A stretch of DNA of 34,208 nucleotides from JAPYTY01 sp036338435 (GCA_036338435.1 JAYZCG010000007.1:1-34208); one strand, 5' to 3'; positions 7,679-16,234 are shown, numbered from the stretch's first letter. Notes: generated by a model from the letters alone, not told the origin. A program made the numbers and translations.

Positions 7679-8932
7679 TTACATTGTAGTAGTGCTGACC
7701 ACCTGATCAAAGAGTCTCATTAAGTTGTCTCCCATAATCTTTTCCACATCTATTCGAGTATATCCTCGTTGAAGGAGTGCGTGGCCGATGCTCTGATATT
7801 CTCCGGCATTTTCTATGCCTTTTATATTGACTGGATAACCTCCCCAGTCGGAGCTAATTCCTACATGATCTGGCCCAACTAACCTCACGATGTGGTCAAT
7901 CGTGTCAATGAGGTTAGAGAGAGGAGGAATGTCCTGGAGGCGTTCATTGTCCATTCGACTACGTCCCGAACCACCTCTGTTTCGGCGTTCAGTGATGAAA
8001 TCATAAATTTGGGTGGGATCTCCCCGATAGATCAGAGGCTCCAGTCCCATGATACCCGAACCACGCTGCCGACCTCCATGCCATTTGCGGTCATACTCTT
8101 GACTTACCTGCTGAGGTAAAAAGGCGGCGCAAATAACCCCTCCTTTAGCAGCCAGAGCCCGAATCATTTCATCGCTCCACTTGCCCGGCCTGTCAACCAG
8201 AGTCCGAGCTCCAGAGTGAGTCGTCGTGACCGGCTGGGTGCTGGCTGCAATCACATCCATGATGGTCTGCTCTGCAGTGTGCGAAAGATCGATGATGATC
8301 CCCAGGCGATTCATCTCAGCCACCAGTTCATACCCATAAGCCGTCAGACCTGAGCCTTTCCCAGTGGTGTACATCACATCTCCGATTTCGTTGGCCAGAT
8401 TGTGAACCAAGTTCATCTCACGCAGGCCCAACCGGTGAAGCATGCGAAGCACTCCCAAATCCTGTTCAATGGCCATTGCGCCTTCGATAGCGAGAATGGC
8501 GGCTATCTTGTTCTGGCGACGGAGCTCCCGGAGTTCCTCGCCACTGGTGGCCATTCCAATTTGGTTCGGATACATCGCAATCTGTCGATAGAGGTGGTCA
8601 AATTGTCTGATGACCTCTTTGACAGCTAAATGATTGGGTCCATAGAAATCGTCAACAGAAGTGTTGAAGAAGCCCGCTCCTAATCCACCTTGTTCTGCTA
8701 GAGCGAGGGAAAACTGGGGATCGAGTCCATCTCCAATATCACCTCCCCTATTTGTGGCAGATGAAATAGGGTGCATATGCCCATCAAAAACCCAGAATCT
8801 CATGTCTTCGGAGCCCTGGGCATGAGCAAGCTGAACAATGGTCGAGAAGGGGACGACGAAATCTGGAGCAGTGGATAGCATTAGGCACACACTAACTCCC
8901 AGGATTAGTGTGACTACGATTCTAGATTTCAT
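7679..8932 (-). CDS. Secreted membrane dipeptidase (M19 family), copy C
   Basis: This is the most divergent of the three M19 dipeptidases here, 417 residues from ATG 8932. That start gives a clean signal peptide with cut AHA|QG near residue 38. An alternative TTG at 8968 would overlap the upstream stop codon as TTGA and add 12 residues; neither start has a convincing ribosome site. Metal motifs are complete: HMH (His52, His54), AIEGA, DLSHTAEQT, TTHSGAR and ISSDWGGYP, then the GDNLMRLFDQV tail. The loop equivalent to HLLGNNIGDVMHS reads HNLANEIGDVMYT, so substrate preference may differ from copies A and B. It follows the DUF5916 gene with no gap to speak of, indicating an operon. Confidence 0.9.
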   Translation of the reverse strand: MKSRIVVTLILGVSVCLMLSTAPDFVVPFSTIVQLAHAQGSEDMRFWVFDGHMHPISSATNRGGDIGDGLDPQFSLALAEQGGLGAGFFNTSVDDFYGPNHLAVKEVIRQFDHLYRQIAMYPNQIGMATSGEELRELRRQNKIAAILAIEGAMAIEQDLGVLRMLHRLGLREMNLVHNLANEIGDVMYTTGKGSGLTAYGYELVAEMNRLGIIIDLSHTAEQTIMDVIAASTQPVTTTHSGARTLVDRPGKWSDEMIRALAAKGGVICAAFLPQQVSQEYDRKWHGGRQRGSGIMGLEPLIYRGDPTQIYDFITERRNRGGSGRSRMDNERLQDIPPLSNLIDTIDHIVRLVGPDHVGISSDWGGYPVNIKGIENAGEYQSIGHALLQRGYTRIDVEKIMGDNLMRLFDQVVSTTTM

Positions 8933-8964
8933 GAGAAGACTAGGATACCGGATGCTGCTTTTTT

Positions 8965-11187
8965 TCAAAAGTCAAATGAACGGGTGAACTTGATAATAAT
9001 GGCCCGATCTGTTTGTCCAGAGCTACCCTCCTGGTTGTATACCAGGAAAAAATCATCTCCAGGCTGATAGATCCAATTCAGGCGAAAATTAACACCCACC
9101 TCATCCTGGATGTTGTCGTATTGCACGGTGGTTTTGGTTAGCCAATTGTTAGTAAAGTTGTAGTTAATCTCGATGTTGCCTACTTTTGAGTAAAACTCAC
9201 CACCTGGAAGTTTGACGTTATCCAGTCTGAAGCCAGCATTAAAGGAGAGATTCTGTGACCATTTGATGTTTGGTCGTATATTTAAACTTGTTCTTGATCC
9301 ATCCCAGAAATCATTTTCTTTTTGGTATTGGAAAAAACCAGATACTTTCCTTGCTCGGGAGGCAATAAAGTGTGTCATGAACCGATTGCTGTGATATGAG
9401 CCAGGTGCGACTCTTATTTTGCCGCGTAGCCGGAAGCTTTTCTCTAGGAATTCAAAAGTTCTGGCGTAGCCAAACCTGAAGGAGTCACCACTTTCAAAAG
9501 CCACACCGAAGCCCAATTGCTGATCTCTTGTTTCCAAAACGTTTTCTCGGTTGGTGATGTACTCAATACCAGCGTTGAAGTCGAATTGCCGGATCCATTC
9601 GCTATCCGGCCTGGGGCTGACCTCAAAATCAACCTCGCTTTTGTTGATGTCTGTTCGCGGGATAAATCCCATTTCCGCATTGAAGTTACGCCCAATGATT
9701 GTATGCTCTGCACTGGCGGAGAAGAAGTCAGTATTCCAGGAGACTCCCAATGGTCTTGCCAGCCAATCGTCTTCTTCAATCTCCGGAGTTTCAGATTTCG
9801 CCAGAAAAGATTCCAAGTGTAGATTGTCAAAGAAGACAAAGTTCGCATCCAAACCCAAAGTGCGGTTGTAGTCCTTGTCGGAGCTGGATTGACGATTGGT
9901 GATCATAGTCCCTATGGTCGAACGTGAAAGGATTTTTTTTCTGACCCTCAGGACGGTAAAATTATTACCCTCAACATCTTGGGAATCGTCGGTCTGCGCA
10001 TTGATGAAGCCCATGTCCAGCCCCTTGAGCTTTCCGGTAAGTTTGATGCCAGCGAGGATATCTATAGCTTCCCGGGTTGGTGACAAACCAATAGTACGAC
10101 TGTGGAAAAGCCTCAGTTCCCTCCCACGTCCGCCCGGACCAAAATCAAACAAGTTCGCACTTTCCAAAAAAAATTCTCTTTTTTCCGGGAATAATACCGA
10201 GAAGCGTGTCAGATTCGAGATCTGTTCATCAACATCAGCCTGAGCAAAGTCTGGATTGGCTGTAAAGTCCAGAGTAAGGCTAGGAGTCAGTTGATATTTG
10301 ACGTCTTCCAAGCCGATGTCGAACAGATGCTTTGTTGTCGACTCCCCTCGTTTGAAGGCACGAGATACTCCTCCTGTTGCGTAGGGTTTGATGCGAAGTT
10401 TATGTTTGGCTACCAGATCGCTTAATCCCACTAACATACCTGCCTGAGAGACTTGACGGAATTCAAAGTCACGACTGTAGTTGCTCCAGGCTACCTCTTC
10501 ATTTTTTCGCCGGATGCTTCGCTTAAAGTCGATTCCCCATCTTTGCTGCTGTTCATCCGGCATCCGTAGAGACTCGAAGGGAATTTCCATTTCAATTACC
10601 CATCCTGCCTCATTTATGCTAGTTGCCACGCGCCAACGTTCATCCCAATTGCGATTTTGACGTCTCCCTTCATCCATAATTGTTGAGTCGAATTTGGTTC
10701 CCAGGGCGTTGGTGCGGAAGAGAAACCCATCTCGACGGTTGTGAAAAGTATCGATAATGATCTCGAAAGTGTCGTCGCTCTGGAGCTGACTATCTCGTGT
10801 TCTCTCATTGGCAATGATATTCTCAACCTGTGAGTCGTAACAGGTGACTCCAAAAAAAATTGACTCGTTGGTGTAGATTATTTTGACCGTGGTTTTCTCT
10901 GTGGCCGGTTCTCCTACCTCGGGGTCCCGCTGGGTAAATTCAGAAACGATGGGAACTCTTGACCACAGAGTTTCATTTAAATTGCCGTCTAGTTTGGGAG
11001 AGTCTTCAACACGTATGGCCCTTGTGACTTTCCCTTGAGAACTTTGTGCCGCACCGAACAACAAGGTGTGACTACCGCAGCCTAAATGTCCTAAGAGAGT
11101 AAATAATGAGATCCAGCATAGATATGGAGAAATACGCGTGCGTCTACTTCTCTTGTATGTTGTTTTGTATGAGTCAAACGGTTTCAT
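8965..11187 (-). CDS. DUF5916 outer-membrane protein with N-terminal CBM9-like domain
   Basis: This 740-residue protein has a long basic N-terminus and an export signal to about residue 47. A carbohydrate-binding family 9-like beta-sandwich spans about 60-245 (IRVEDSPKLDGNLNETLW; FEIIIDTFHNRRDGFLFRTNALG; GWVIEMEIPFESLR). After it comes a DUF5916-type region with FPEKREFFLESANLFDFG, then a long run of amphipathic strands ending in Phe (KFTRSFDF), as expected of an outer-membrane barrel. The molecular function of the family is not established. Homologues often sit beside secreted peptidases and receptors in Acidobacteriota and Bacteroidota, consistent with this setting. It is the first gene of the minus-strand unit that continues into the dipeptidases. 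Confidence 0.85.
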   Translation of the reverse strand: MKPFDSYKTTYKRSRRTRISPYLCWISLFTLLGHLGCGSHTLLFGAAQSSQGKVTRAIRVEDSPKLDGNLNETLWSRVPIVSEFTQRDPEVGEPATEKTTVKIIYTNESIFFGVTCYDSQVENIIANERTRDSQLQSDDTFEIIIDTFHNRRDGFLFRTNALGTKFDSTIMDEGRRQNRNWDERWRVATSINEAGWVIEMEIPFESLRMPDEQQQRWGIDFKRSIRRKNEEVAWSNYSRDFEFRQVSQAGMLVGLSDLVAKHKLRIKPYATGGVSRAFKRGESTTKHLFDIGLEDVKYQLTPSLTLDFTANPDFAQADVDEQISNLTRFSVLFPEKREFFLESANLFDFGPGGRGRELRLFHSRTIGLSPTREAIDILAGIKLTGKLKGLDMGFINAQTDDSQDVEGNNFTVLRVRKKILSRSTIGTMITNRQSSSDKDYNRTLGLDANFVFFDNLHLESFLAKSETPEIEEDDWLARPLGVSWNTDFFSASAEHTIIGRNFNAEMGFIPRTDINKSEVDFEVSPRPDSEWIRQFDFNAGIEYITNRENVLETRDQQLGFGVAFESGDSFRFGYARTFEFLEKSFRLRGKIRVAPGSYHSNRFMTHFIASRARKVSGFFQYQKENDFWDGSRTSLNIRPNIKWSQNLSFNAGFRLDNVKLPGGEFYSKVGNIEINYNFTNNWLTKTTVQYDNIQDEVGVNFRLNWIYQPGDDFFLVYNQEGSSGQTDRAIIIKFTRSFDF

Positions 11188-11222
11188 TATGACAATGAGG
11201 TTATTACAGAATTCGGTCAGTA

Positions 11223-11236
11223 AGTACCAGTGTACT
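11223..11236. promoter_or_regulatory. Short inverted repeat in the divergent intergenic region (possible operator)
   Basis: AGTAC and GTACT flank a CAGT centre between the divergently transcribed DUF5916 and epimerase-like genes. Its place is right for an operator serving either promoter. Five-base arms can arise by chance, and no clear -35/-10 pair is seen beside it. Confidence 0.2.
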
Positions 11237-11279
11237 CTATTTTCTTTCTTCTGTGCGGGTGTTGGTCTATGGTGGGAAG

Positions 11280-12173
11280 ATGCGTGTTGCTGTCACTGGT
11301 GCTAACAGTGCCATTGGTCAGGCCATTCTAGGAATGTCAGGAGATGCTGACGATATTTTCTTTGTGGCTGCGGTGCGATCCGAGCGAGCAGCAAACCAAC
11401 TGCCATTCCTATCGGATAAAGGTTGCATAGCCCATGTTTCTTACAGTGATTCTGGGAGCCTTAGTGCTGCTTTCGAGGGCGTCGATGCTATCATTCATTT
11501 GCCTGGTGTTCTGTTCGAAAGGCCAGGCTCCACCTATGAAACGGTGAATGTTGAGACGACCCGTGCCGTGATCGAGGTAGCCCGGGAACAGGGGGTTAGA
11601 AAACTGGTCTTGGTAAGTTCCGTCGGGGCAAAGGAAGGATCGTCGAACCGTTACTACCACACCAAAGGCCAGGCGGAGGAACTGGTTCGAAATTCGGGCT
11701 TGCATCATACGATTTTGCGGGTACCACTTCTTTTGGGAAGCGGTACCGAAGGATCCGCAGCACTGAGGCGTTATTTGGACCGGTCTGTTATCTGGCTAGT
11801 CGGTGGAGGTCGGCACTTAGATCAGCCTCTGGATGTCCAAGATGTTGCCCAGGTAGTGTGTCGGGCCTGTCATCAGAAAGCGATTCTGAACTGCACTTTG
11901 GAGCTAGCGGGTTCGCAAGCTGTGCCCTACCGGAAAATACTTGAGCGTGCTGCCGAATTAGCAGGGTGCCGGATCCGGATTATATCCCTTCCAATGGGCT
12001 TGGTAAGGGCGTTACTGGCCGTTAGACAACGCCTAGCTAGAACAGGATTTTCAACCGACATTCTAGATGTGATTACAGCTGACACCGACTTGGATTCAAA
12101 CAGTGTTGCGTCAGAACTAGGTATTGAGCTAACAAGTATGGATGAGATGATTAAGAATAGCTTGGAGGAGTAG
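11280..12173 (+). CDS. NAD(P)-binding atypical SDR / NmrA-like epimerase-family protein
   Basis: A 297-residue Rossmann-fold protein. The dinucleotide-binding loop TGANSAIG lies directly after the first strand (MRVAVTGANSAIG), so ATG 11280 fits better than the upstream GTG 11253. GVDAIIHLPG and the VRKLVLVSSVGA strand are typical. YYHTKGQAEELVRNSGLHHTILR carries a YxxxK-like pair and the NmrA/atypical-SDR pattern. Members include complex I assembly proteins, sugar epimerases and redox sensors, so the reaction cannot be named. The next gene, a membrane protein, starts 8 bases after the stop, so the two are probably co-expressed. Confidence 0.82.
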   Translation: MRVAVTGANSAIGQAILGMSGDADDIFFVAAVRSERAANQLPFLSDKGCIAHVSYSDSGSLSAAFEGVDAIIHLPGVLFERPGSTYETVNVETTRAVIEVAREQGVRKLVLVSSVGAKEGSSNRYYHTKGQAEELVRNSGLHHTILRVPLLLGSGTEGSAALRRYLDRSVIWLVGGGRHLDQPLDVQDVAQVVCRACHQKAILNCTLELAGSQAVPYRKILERAAELAGCRIRIISLPMGLVRALLAVRQRLARTGFSTDILDVITADTDLDSNSVASELGIELTSMDEMIKNSLEE

Positions 12174-12180
12174 TGGAAAC

Positions 12181-13158
12181 ATGAACAAGGTTGTCGTGCC
12201 TGAAAGTAGTTCAATTCAAGGGTCGAGTAAGCGACCTTTGTGGCAAAAGCTTCTTCCCTGGTTGACCACGATCGTCTGTTTTGCCTTCCTCTACACACGC
12301 GTCAATAGTGCTGCTGTTTCTCAGGGTAGCACTTTGGTCCCTTACCTTGCACAGGTCTTCGAAAAGGTGAGTTGGTGGCGATGGCTTAGCATGATGGTCC
12401 CCTACACCCTATTTTTCTTTGTCTTGGACTCGTTGATCATCTGGAAAGTGATCAACTGGTTCAACGTGAAGGTAAGCTATGCTCGCATCCTCCCAGTCCG
12501 TGCGAGTGCGTTTATTTTGTCACTCGTCAATGAGCAGGTTGGGAAGGGAGCCATCGCAATCTACCTGAATCGCCGTGATGGTGTCCCAGGTTGGGAGGTA
12601 GCCTCCAGTATGATATTTGTCATGGTCTGTGAGTTCTACTACCTGGCATTTTGGGCAACCATTGGCATCTTGATCCAATGGCAGGACTTTCCACCAGTTC
12701 TTCGGCTTATTCCCTGGATTGGTCTTGGTGCTGGCGTTTTTTTTGTTGGATTTTTCCTATTTTTTAGTGGTCGGATAGTCCCAAACAGCCGGTTGCGGCA
12801 ACGTGCTCTTTTCCACGCTTTTCGTCAGGCAAAACTATGGCAGTATGGTGCTGTCATTATACTGCGTTCCCCGGTAATGCTTTCGGCTGTAGTGGTCTAC
12901 ACGCTGTCGCTACGACTCTTTGGTGTGGAAGTTGGCTTCATCGAAATGATGGGTTATCTTCCTGTTATCCTGTTTGGGGCTGTCGCACCAGGTCCCATGC
13001 GATCCGTGGCGATCGTTCTCTGGGTTGTTCTCTTTCCTGACAGGCCTGCAGAGATGAGTGCCTTTGGGTTGGTTCAACATAACTTCTTTATATTTTTTAA
13101 CGCATCTATGGGACTGCTATTTTTAAAGAAGGCAAACCGGGAGTTATTGGGCAGCTGA
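12181..13158 (+). CDS. LPG-synthase-TM / UPF0104-like integral membrane protein (flippase-like)
   Basis: A 325-residue polytopic protein with about eight hydrophobic segments, the first at roughly 28-43. The pattern suggests the lysylphosphatidylglycerol-synthase transmembrane family (AglD/MprF N-terminal domain-like). Supporting parts are a cytoplasmic loop LNRRDGVPGWEVASSM followed by a helix, and late glycine-rich helices (YLPVILFGAVAPGPMRSVAIVL). Family members move lipids or lipid-linked groups across the inner membrane. A GGAG site lies about 10 bases before ATG 12181, inside the end of the epimerase-like gene. Its convergent neighbour is a CDP-alcohol phosphatidyltransferase, so a membrane-lipid role is plausible but inferred. 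Short motifs make the family call moderate. Confidence 0.65.
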   Translation: MNKVVVPESSSIQGSSKRPLWQKLLPWLTTIVCFAFLYTRVNSAAVSQGSTLVPYLAQVFEKVSWWRWLSMMVPYTLFFFVLDSLIIWKVINWFNVKVSYARILPVRASAFILSLVNEQVGKGAIAIYLNRRDGVPGWEVASSMIFVMVCEFYYLAFWATIGILIQWQDFPPVLRLIPWIGLGAGVFFVGFFLFFSGRIVPNSRLRQRALFHAFRQAKLWQYGAVIILRSPVMLSAVVVYTLSLRLFGVEVGFIEMMGYLPVILFGAVAPGPMRSVAIVLWVVLFPDRPAEMSAFGLVQHNFFIFFNASMGLLFLKKANRELLGS

Positions 13159-13183
13159 TTATTCCGTCATCACTTGAAGGCAA

Positions 13184-13200
13184 GGAATCTCCCAGATTCC
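13184..13200. terminator. Hairpin in the convergent gap; possible bidirectional terminator
   Basis: GGAATCT and AGATTCC form a perfect 7-bp stem around a 3-base loop, between the plus-strand flippase-like gene and the minus-strand phosphatidyltransferase gene. The position suits a shared terminator. No T-run follows on either strand, so it may act weakly or not at all. Confidence 0.35.
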
Positions 13201-13217
13201 AAAGGTCAACTATCGAG

Positions 13218-13748
13218 TTATTTTTTTGTGAGGGGAACTGGGTGAAGGGCTGTAGCACGGTCGAGCATGGAGATAGCAGTGCTAAGCACCAAAGTCCATG
13301 CCATCACAGTGAGAAGTGGTTCTAGAAAGACAAGTCCGATGCGAGTCAGAATAAGTCCCCCCAAAGGAATGAAATAGAGCATCCCGTTGTAGCGGCCCAG
13401 TTGACTCATGCGCAGTTGGCGTTGTCGGTGTAGCCAGTAGGAATCAACAACGTACTGTATGAAGGCGGCGGTGATCAGAATGGGTAGGATCCAGGGGAAT
13501 GCGCCACTGATAGCTCCTACCACTAATCCAGAGGTGACAAAAAGAAAATCAGCAGTGTGATCTGCGGTACGACCCATTGCGGTCACCGTTCCTCGATGGC
13601 GTGCAATGGGACCATCTACGATGTCTGAGATGGTGGCTATCAGGAAGATAATACCCGCCAGGATTGCAGAAAGTGGGTCGGTCCGAGTCATGAGGAGAAC
13701 GAAGGGAGTTATCAAGAGCAGGCGAAGAGAGGTTAGCAGATTGGCCAT
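13218..13748 (-). CDS. CDP-alcohol phosphatidyltransferase family membrane protein
   Basis: A 176-residue inner-membrane protein with about five or six helices. It carries the complete family signature D-x2-DG-x2-AR-x8-G-x3-D-x3-D: SDIVDGPIAR, then eight residues, then GRTADHTAD. These residues bind the metals and the CDP-lipid donor when a phosphatidyl group is moved to an alcohol, as in PgsA, PssA and CRD1-type enzymes. The acceptor cannot be told from sequence; the protein is slightly short for PgsA. It starts 21 bases after cofH on the same strand and is probably the third gene of the cofG-cofH operon. Confidence 0.87.
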   Translation of the reverse strand: MANLLTSLRLLLITPFVLLMTRTDPLSAILAGIIFLIATISDIVDGPIARHRGTVTAMGRTADHTADFLFVTSGLVVGAISGAFPWILPILITAAFIQYVVDSYWLHRQRQLRMSQLGRYNGMLYFIPLGGLILTRIGLVFLEPLLTVMAWTLVLSTAISMLDRATALHPVPLTKK

Positions 13749-13769
13749 ATGGTTTTCGAAGCACCACTT

Positions 13770-15065
13770 TCAGGTGTTCTGAGACATTGCTGCAGCATCT
13801 TTTGTTTTGTGTTCCTGGAATCTAAAATGTTTCATTTGAGTTAGCAATTCATAAGAACCAAAGCGTTGCGCATCTTTGTCCGATAGTCTATCTAGAGGAT
13901 CGAGTTTTGCGATGTCGTCATTGTCAAAACGGTGCAACGGCTGGTAGAGGGTTGAACGTTCTACGGGAGTCCGTCTAACGTTCCGAATAGCATGACGAAG
14001 ATCAACAGGGCGAACCAGCTGGCCATGCGCCGATCCGGCGGATGTAGAAATACTTTCATTGATAAGTGTCCCGCCCATGTCGTTGGCTCCAACAGCCAAG
14101 CATTCTTGGGACAGCTTTAAGCCCTCTTTGACCCATGACACCTGTATATTGGGGATGTCCCGATTGAGGACCAAGCGGGAAACAGCATGCATCTTGAGCA
14201 CATCCATCCTACTCGCTCCAGATCTCACATTCTTGATCAGCCCATCGGTATACATGGGAGCCTCAGTGTGAACAAAGCTCAAGGGGACGAATTCGGTAAA
14301 GCCTCTACTTTGCCGTTGCAGATCTCTGATTAGTAACAAGTGGCGTGCACAGTGGCGATAGGTTTCTACATGGCCATACATAATGGTTGAGGTGGTCGGT
14401 ATTCCCAAAGAGTGTGCGGTCCTGATTACCTCAATCCACTGGTTGGCGGTGATGCGGCCGGGAGAGATGAGATTTCTTATGTCCTGATCTAGAATTTCAG
14501 CAGAAGTTCCAGGTAGGCTGCCAATGCCTGCATCCTTAAGTTCACTCAGATATTCCCGGAAACTCATTCCAGAACACTCAGTGGCATAGAGGATCTCCTC
14601 GGGAGAGAAGGCATGGATGTGAACATCAGGCAGAGCCTCTTTTACGGCCCGACATAGACGAATGTACAAATCGCCTTCCATACCCGGGAGAAGTCCTGCC
14701 TGGATACAAACCTCTGTTGCACCATATTCACAAGCTTCACGAGCTCTTCGCACAATCTCTTCCTGGGGAAGATAATACCCTTCATTACTTCGATGGGTAC
14801 GACTAAAGGAACAAAAGCTGCAACGCTTGACACAAACGTTGGTGAAATTGATATTGCGGTTAATCACATAACTGACATCGTCTCCCACTGTCTCACGGCG
14901 CACATGGTTGGCGGTCATTAATAGGGCTTGGCAATCTACATCTCGTGTAGCCAGTAGGGCGGTTATTTCTTCCTCAGACGGATCTTTGCCCTCAAGTATG
15001 TGTTCCAATATACGGACAATGTCTTTAGTAGCGTTCTTGAGATAGGGTTCGATAGATTCACTCAT
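13770..15065 (-). CDS. cofH: FO synthase subunit 2, radical SAM (CofH)
   Basis: CofH joins the 4-hydroxybenzyl part of tyrosine to 5-amino-6-ribitylaminouracil (EC 2.5.1.147). CofG then closes the product to FO, the deazaflavin core of coenzyme F420. The 431-residue protein has the radical-SAM cluster motif CVKRCSFC (Cys78, Cys82, Cys85) in the setting NINFTNVCVKRCSFCSF, typical of the CofH/MqnC/MqnE group. Further support comes from EVCIQAGLLPG, HAFSPEEI and the C-terminal GGTLINESIS. An MqnC or MqnE identity is the main alternative. The directly adjacent CofG, overlapping by four bases (ATGA), settles the assignment. The N-terminal ~60 residues are helical and precede the barrel, as in CofH. 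Confidence 0.9.
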   Translation of the reverse strand: MSESIEPYLKNATKDIVRILEHILEGKDPSEEEITALLATRDVDCQALLMTANHVRRETVGDDVSYVINRNINFTNVCVKRCSFCSFSRTHRSNEGYYLPQEEIVRRAREACEYGATEVCIQAGLLPGMEGDLYIRLCRAVKEALPDVHIHAFSPEEILYATECSGMSFREYLSELKDAGIGSLPGTSAEILDQDIRNLISPGRITANQWIEVIRTAHSLGIPTTSTIMYGHVETYRHCARHLLLIRDLQRQSRGFTEFVPLSFVHTEAPMYTDGLIKNVRSGASRMDVLKMHAVSRLVLNRDIPNIQVSWVKEGLKLSQECLAVGANDMGGTLINESISTSAGSAHGQLVRPVDLRHAIRNVRRTPVERSTLYQPLHRFDNDDIAKLDPLDRLSDKDAQRFGSYELLTQMKHFRFQEHKTKDAAAMSQNT

Positions 15066-16234
15066 GATTGGAAGTTGATCTGAGGGTTTTTAGCTTGGGA
15101 GATCGTGGCCGTGGATTCGTCCCAATTGTTCATATTGAAGTAACCTTGCGGATTGGCCTCCGCCCGAAGTCGTTTCTCAAGGTTCTGGGGAATTACACCA
15201 TTCTCCCCCATGAAATACTCGGGGTAGACTGGAAAACGAGATCGTAGTTCGTATCCACGGTCTTTCATTTCCTGTCTCATTTTGGTCACATGGGGCCATG
15301 GAGCTTCTGGATTGACATAATCTTTAGTTACCGGTGAGATTCCACCCCAATCGTTGATTCCGGCATCTAGGTAAACCAGATAGGAGGAAGTGAGATTGGG
15401 TGGTACCTGGACGTTCATGTTGGGACCCAAAATGATCCTGGCTATAGCGATCGTTTCTAACATTTCTTCGATTGTTGCTTCTGGTGAGCTCTCCATGGAT
15501 GTCGTAGGCTTAGCCAAGAAGTTTTGGATAATGACCTCCTGAATGTGCCCAAAGCGTTCATTCAAATCCCGAATAGACTCGAGTGCCCTGATTCGCTCTT
15601 CCCGAGTCTCTCCGATGCCCACCAAAACACCAGTGGTAAAGGGAATGCCTAGTTTTCCAGCCAGCTCCAGGGTTCGGAGTCGTGCTTTTGGATGTTTGCT
15701 GGGAGCATGTTCATGTGGCCCCCCGTGTTGGTAAAGGCGGGGGCTGGTACCCTCGACCATCAAGCCCATTGATGCATTGCTTTCTTGAAGGCTTTCGAGC
15801 TCGCTCCGAGTCAGAGTGCCTGGGTTGCTATGAGGGTAAAGGGCTGTTTCATTGAGCACCAATGTGCACATCTCCCTTAGGTAGTGGATGGTGCTCTCGT
15901 AACCGTTATTTTTGAGCCATTTCCGAGCCTCTGGATAGCGCCGCTCAGGGCGTTCGCCAAGGACAAAGAGTGCTTCTCGACAGCCAGTTTTTTCTCCTTG
16001 TCGAGCAACTTCCAGCACTTCATCGGGACTCATGTAGAGACTTTTTGCCTGTTGGGGATTCTGCCGGAAAATACAGTAGCTACAAAAATCACGACAGAGT
16101 CGAGTTAGAGGGATGAAGACTTTTGGGGAGAAGCTGACGACATGGCCTTTTCCCTTATCTCGTATCGATTGAGCTTCGGTACACAAATCGGTGAGGTTGT
16201 GCCCGTTAATGAGGTCCATTGGCGACTTCTGCAT
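15062..16234 (-). CDS. cofG: FO synthase subunit 1, radical SAM (CofG)
   Basis: CofG is 7,8-didemethyl-8-hydroxy-5-deazariboflavin synthase (EC 4.3.1.32), the partner of CofH in making FO. From ATG 16234 the protein has 390 residues. An upstream TTG at 16255 would add seven; neither has a good ribosome site. The cluster motif is CRDFCSYC (Cys47, Cys51, Cys54), after FSPKVFIPLTRL. Other CofG-type stretches are LFVLGERPE, the HSNPGTLTRSE strand, PFTTGVLVGIGET and DAGINDWGGISPVTKDYVNPE. The stop codon overlaps the cofH start as ATGA, so the two subunits are translationally coupled. A promoter-like pair lies upstream. Later F420 genes (cofC/D/E, fbi) are not in the window. Confidence 0.92.
   Translation of the reverse strand: MQKSPMDLINGHNLTDLCTEAQSIRDKGKGHVVSFSPKVFIPLTRLCRDFCSYCIFRQNPQQAKSLYMSPDEVLEVARQGEKTGCREALFVLGERPERRYPEARKWLKNNGYESTIHYLREMCTLVLNETALYPHSNPGTLTRSELESLQESNASMGLMVEGTSPRLYQHGGPHEHAPSKHPKARLRTLELAGKLGIPFTTGVLVGIGETREERIRALESIRDLNERFGHIQEVIIQNFLAKPTTSMESSPEATIEEMLETIAIARIILGPNMNVQVPPNLTSSYLVYLDAGINDWGGISPVTKDYVNPEAPWPHVTKMRQEMKDRGYELRSRFPVYPEYFMGENGVIPQNLEKRLRAEANPQGYFNMNNWDESTATISQAKNPQINFQS

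Larger units (their letters stand above)
6156..7717 (-). repeat. Tandem duplication of a ~770-bp unit (YcnI-like gene plus flanking dipeptidase tail)
   Basis: Units 6156-6925 and 6948-7717 are homologous with a constant offset of 792 bases. The two stop codons, the two ATG starts, and the dipeptidase-tail ATG and stop codons all align at that distance. The coding parts are much better conserved than the non-coding leaders at 6759-6886 and 7551-7678, which have drifted. This fits an old duplication kept under coding selection. Confidence 0.85.
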
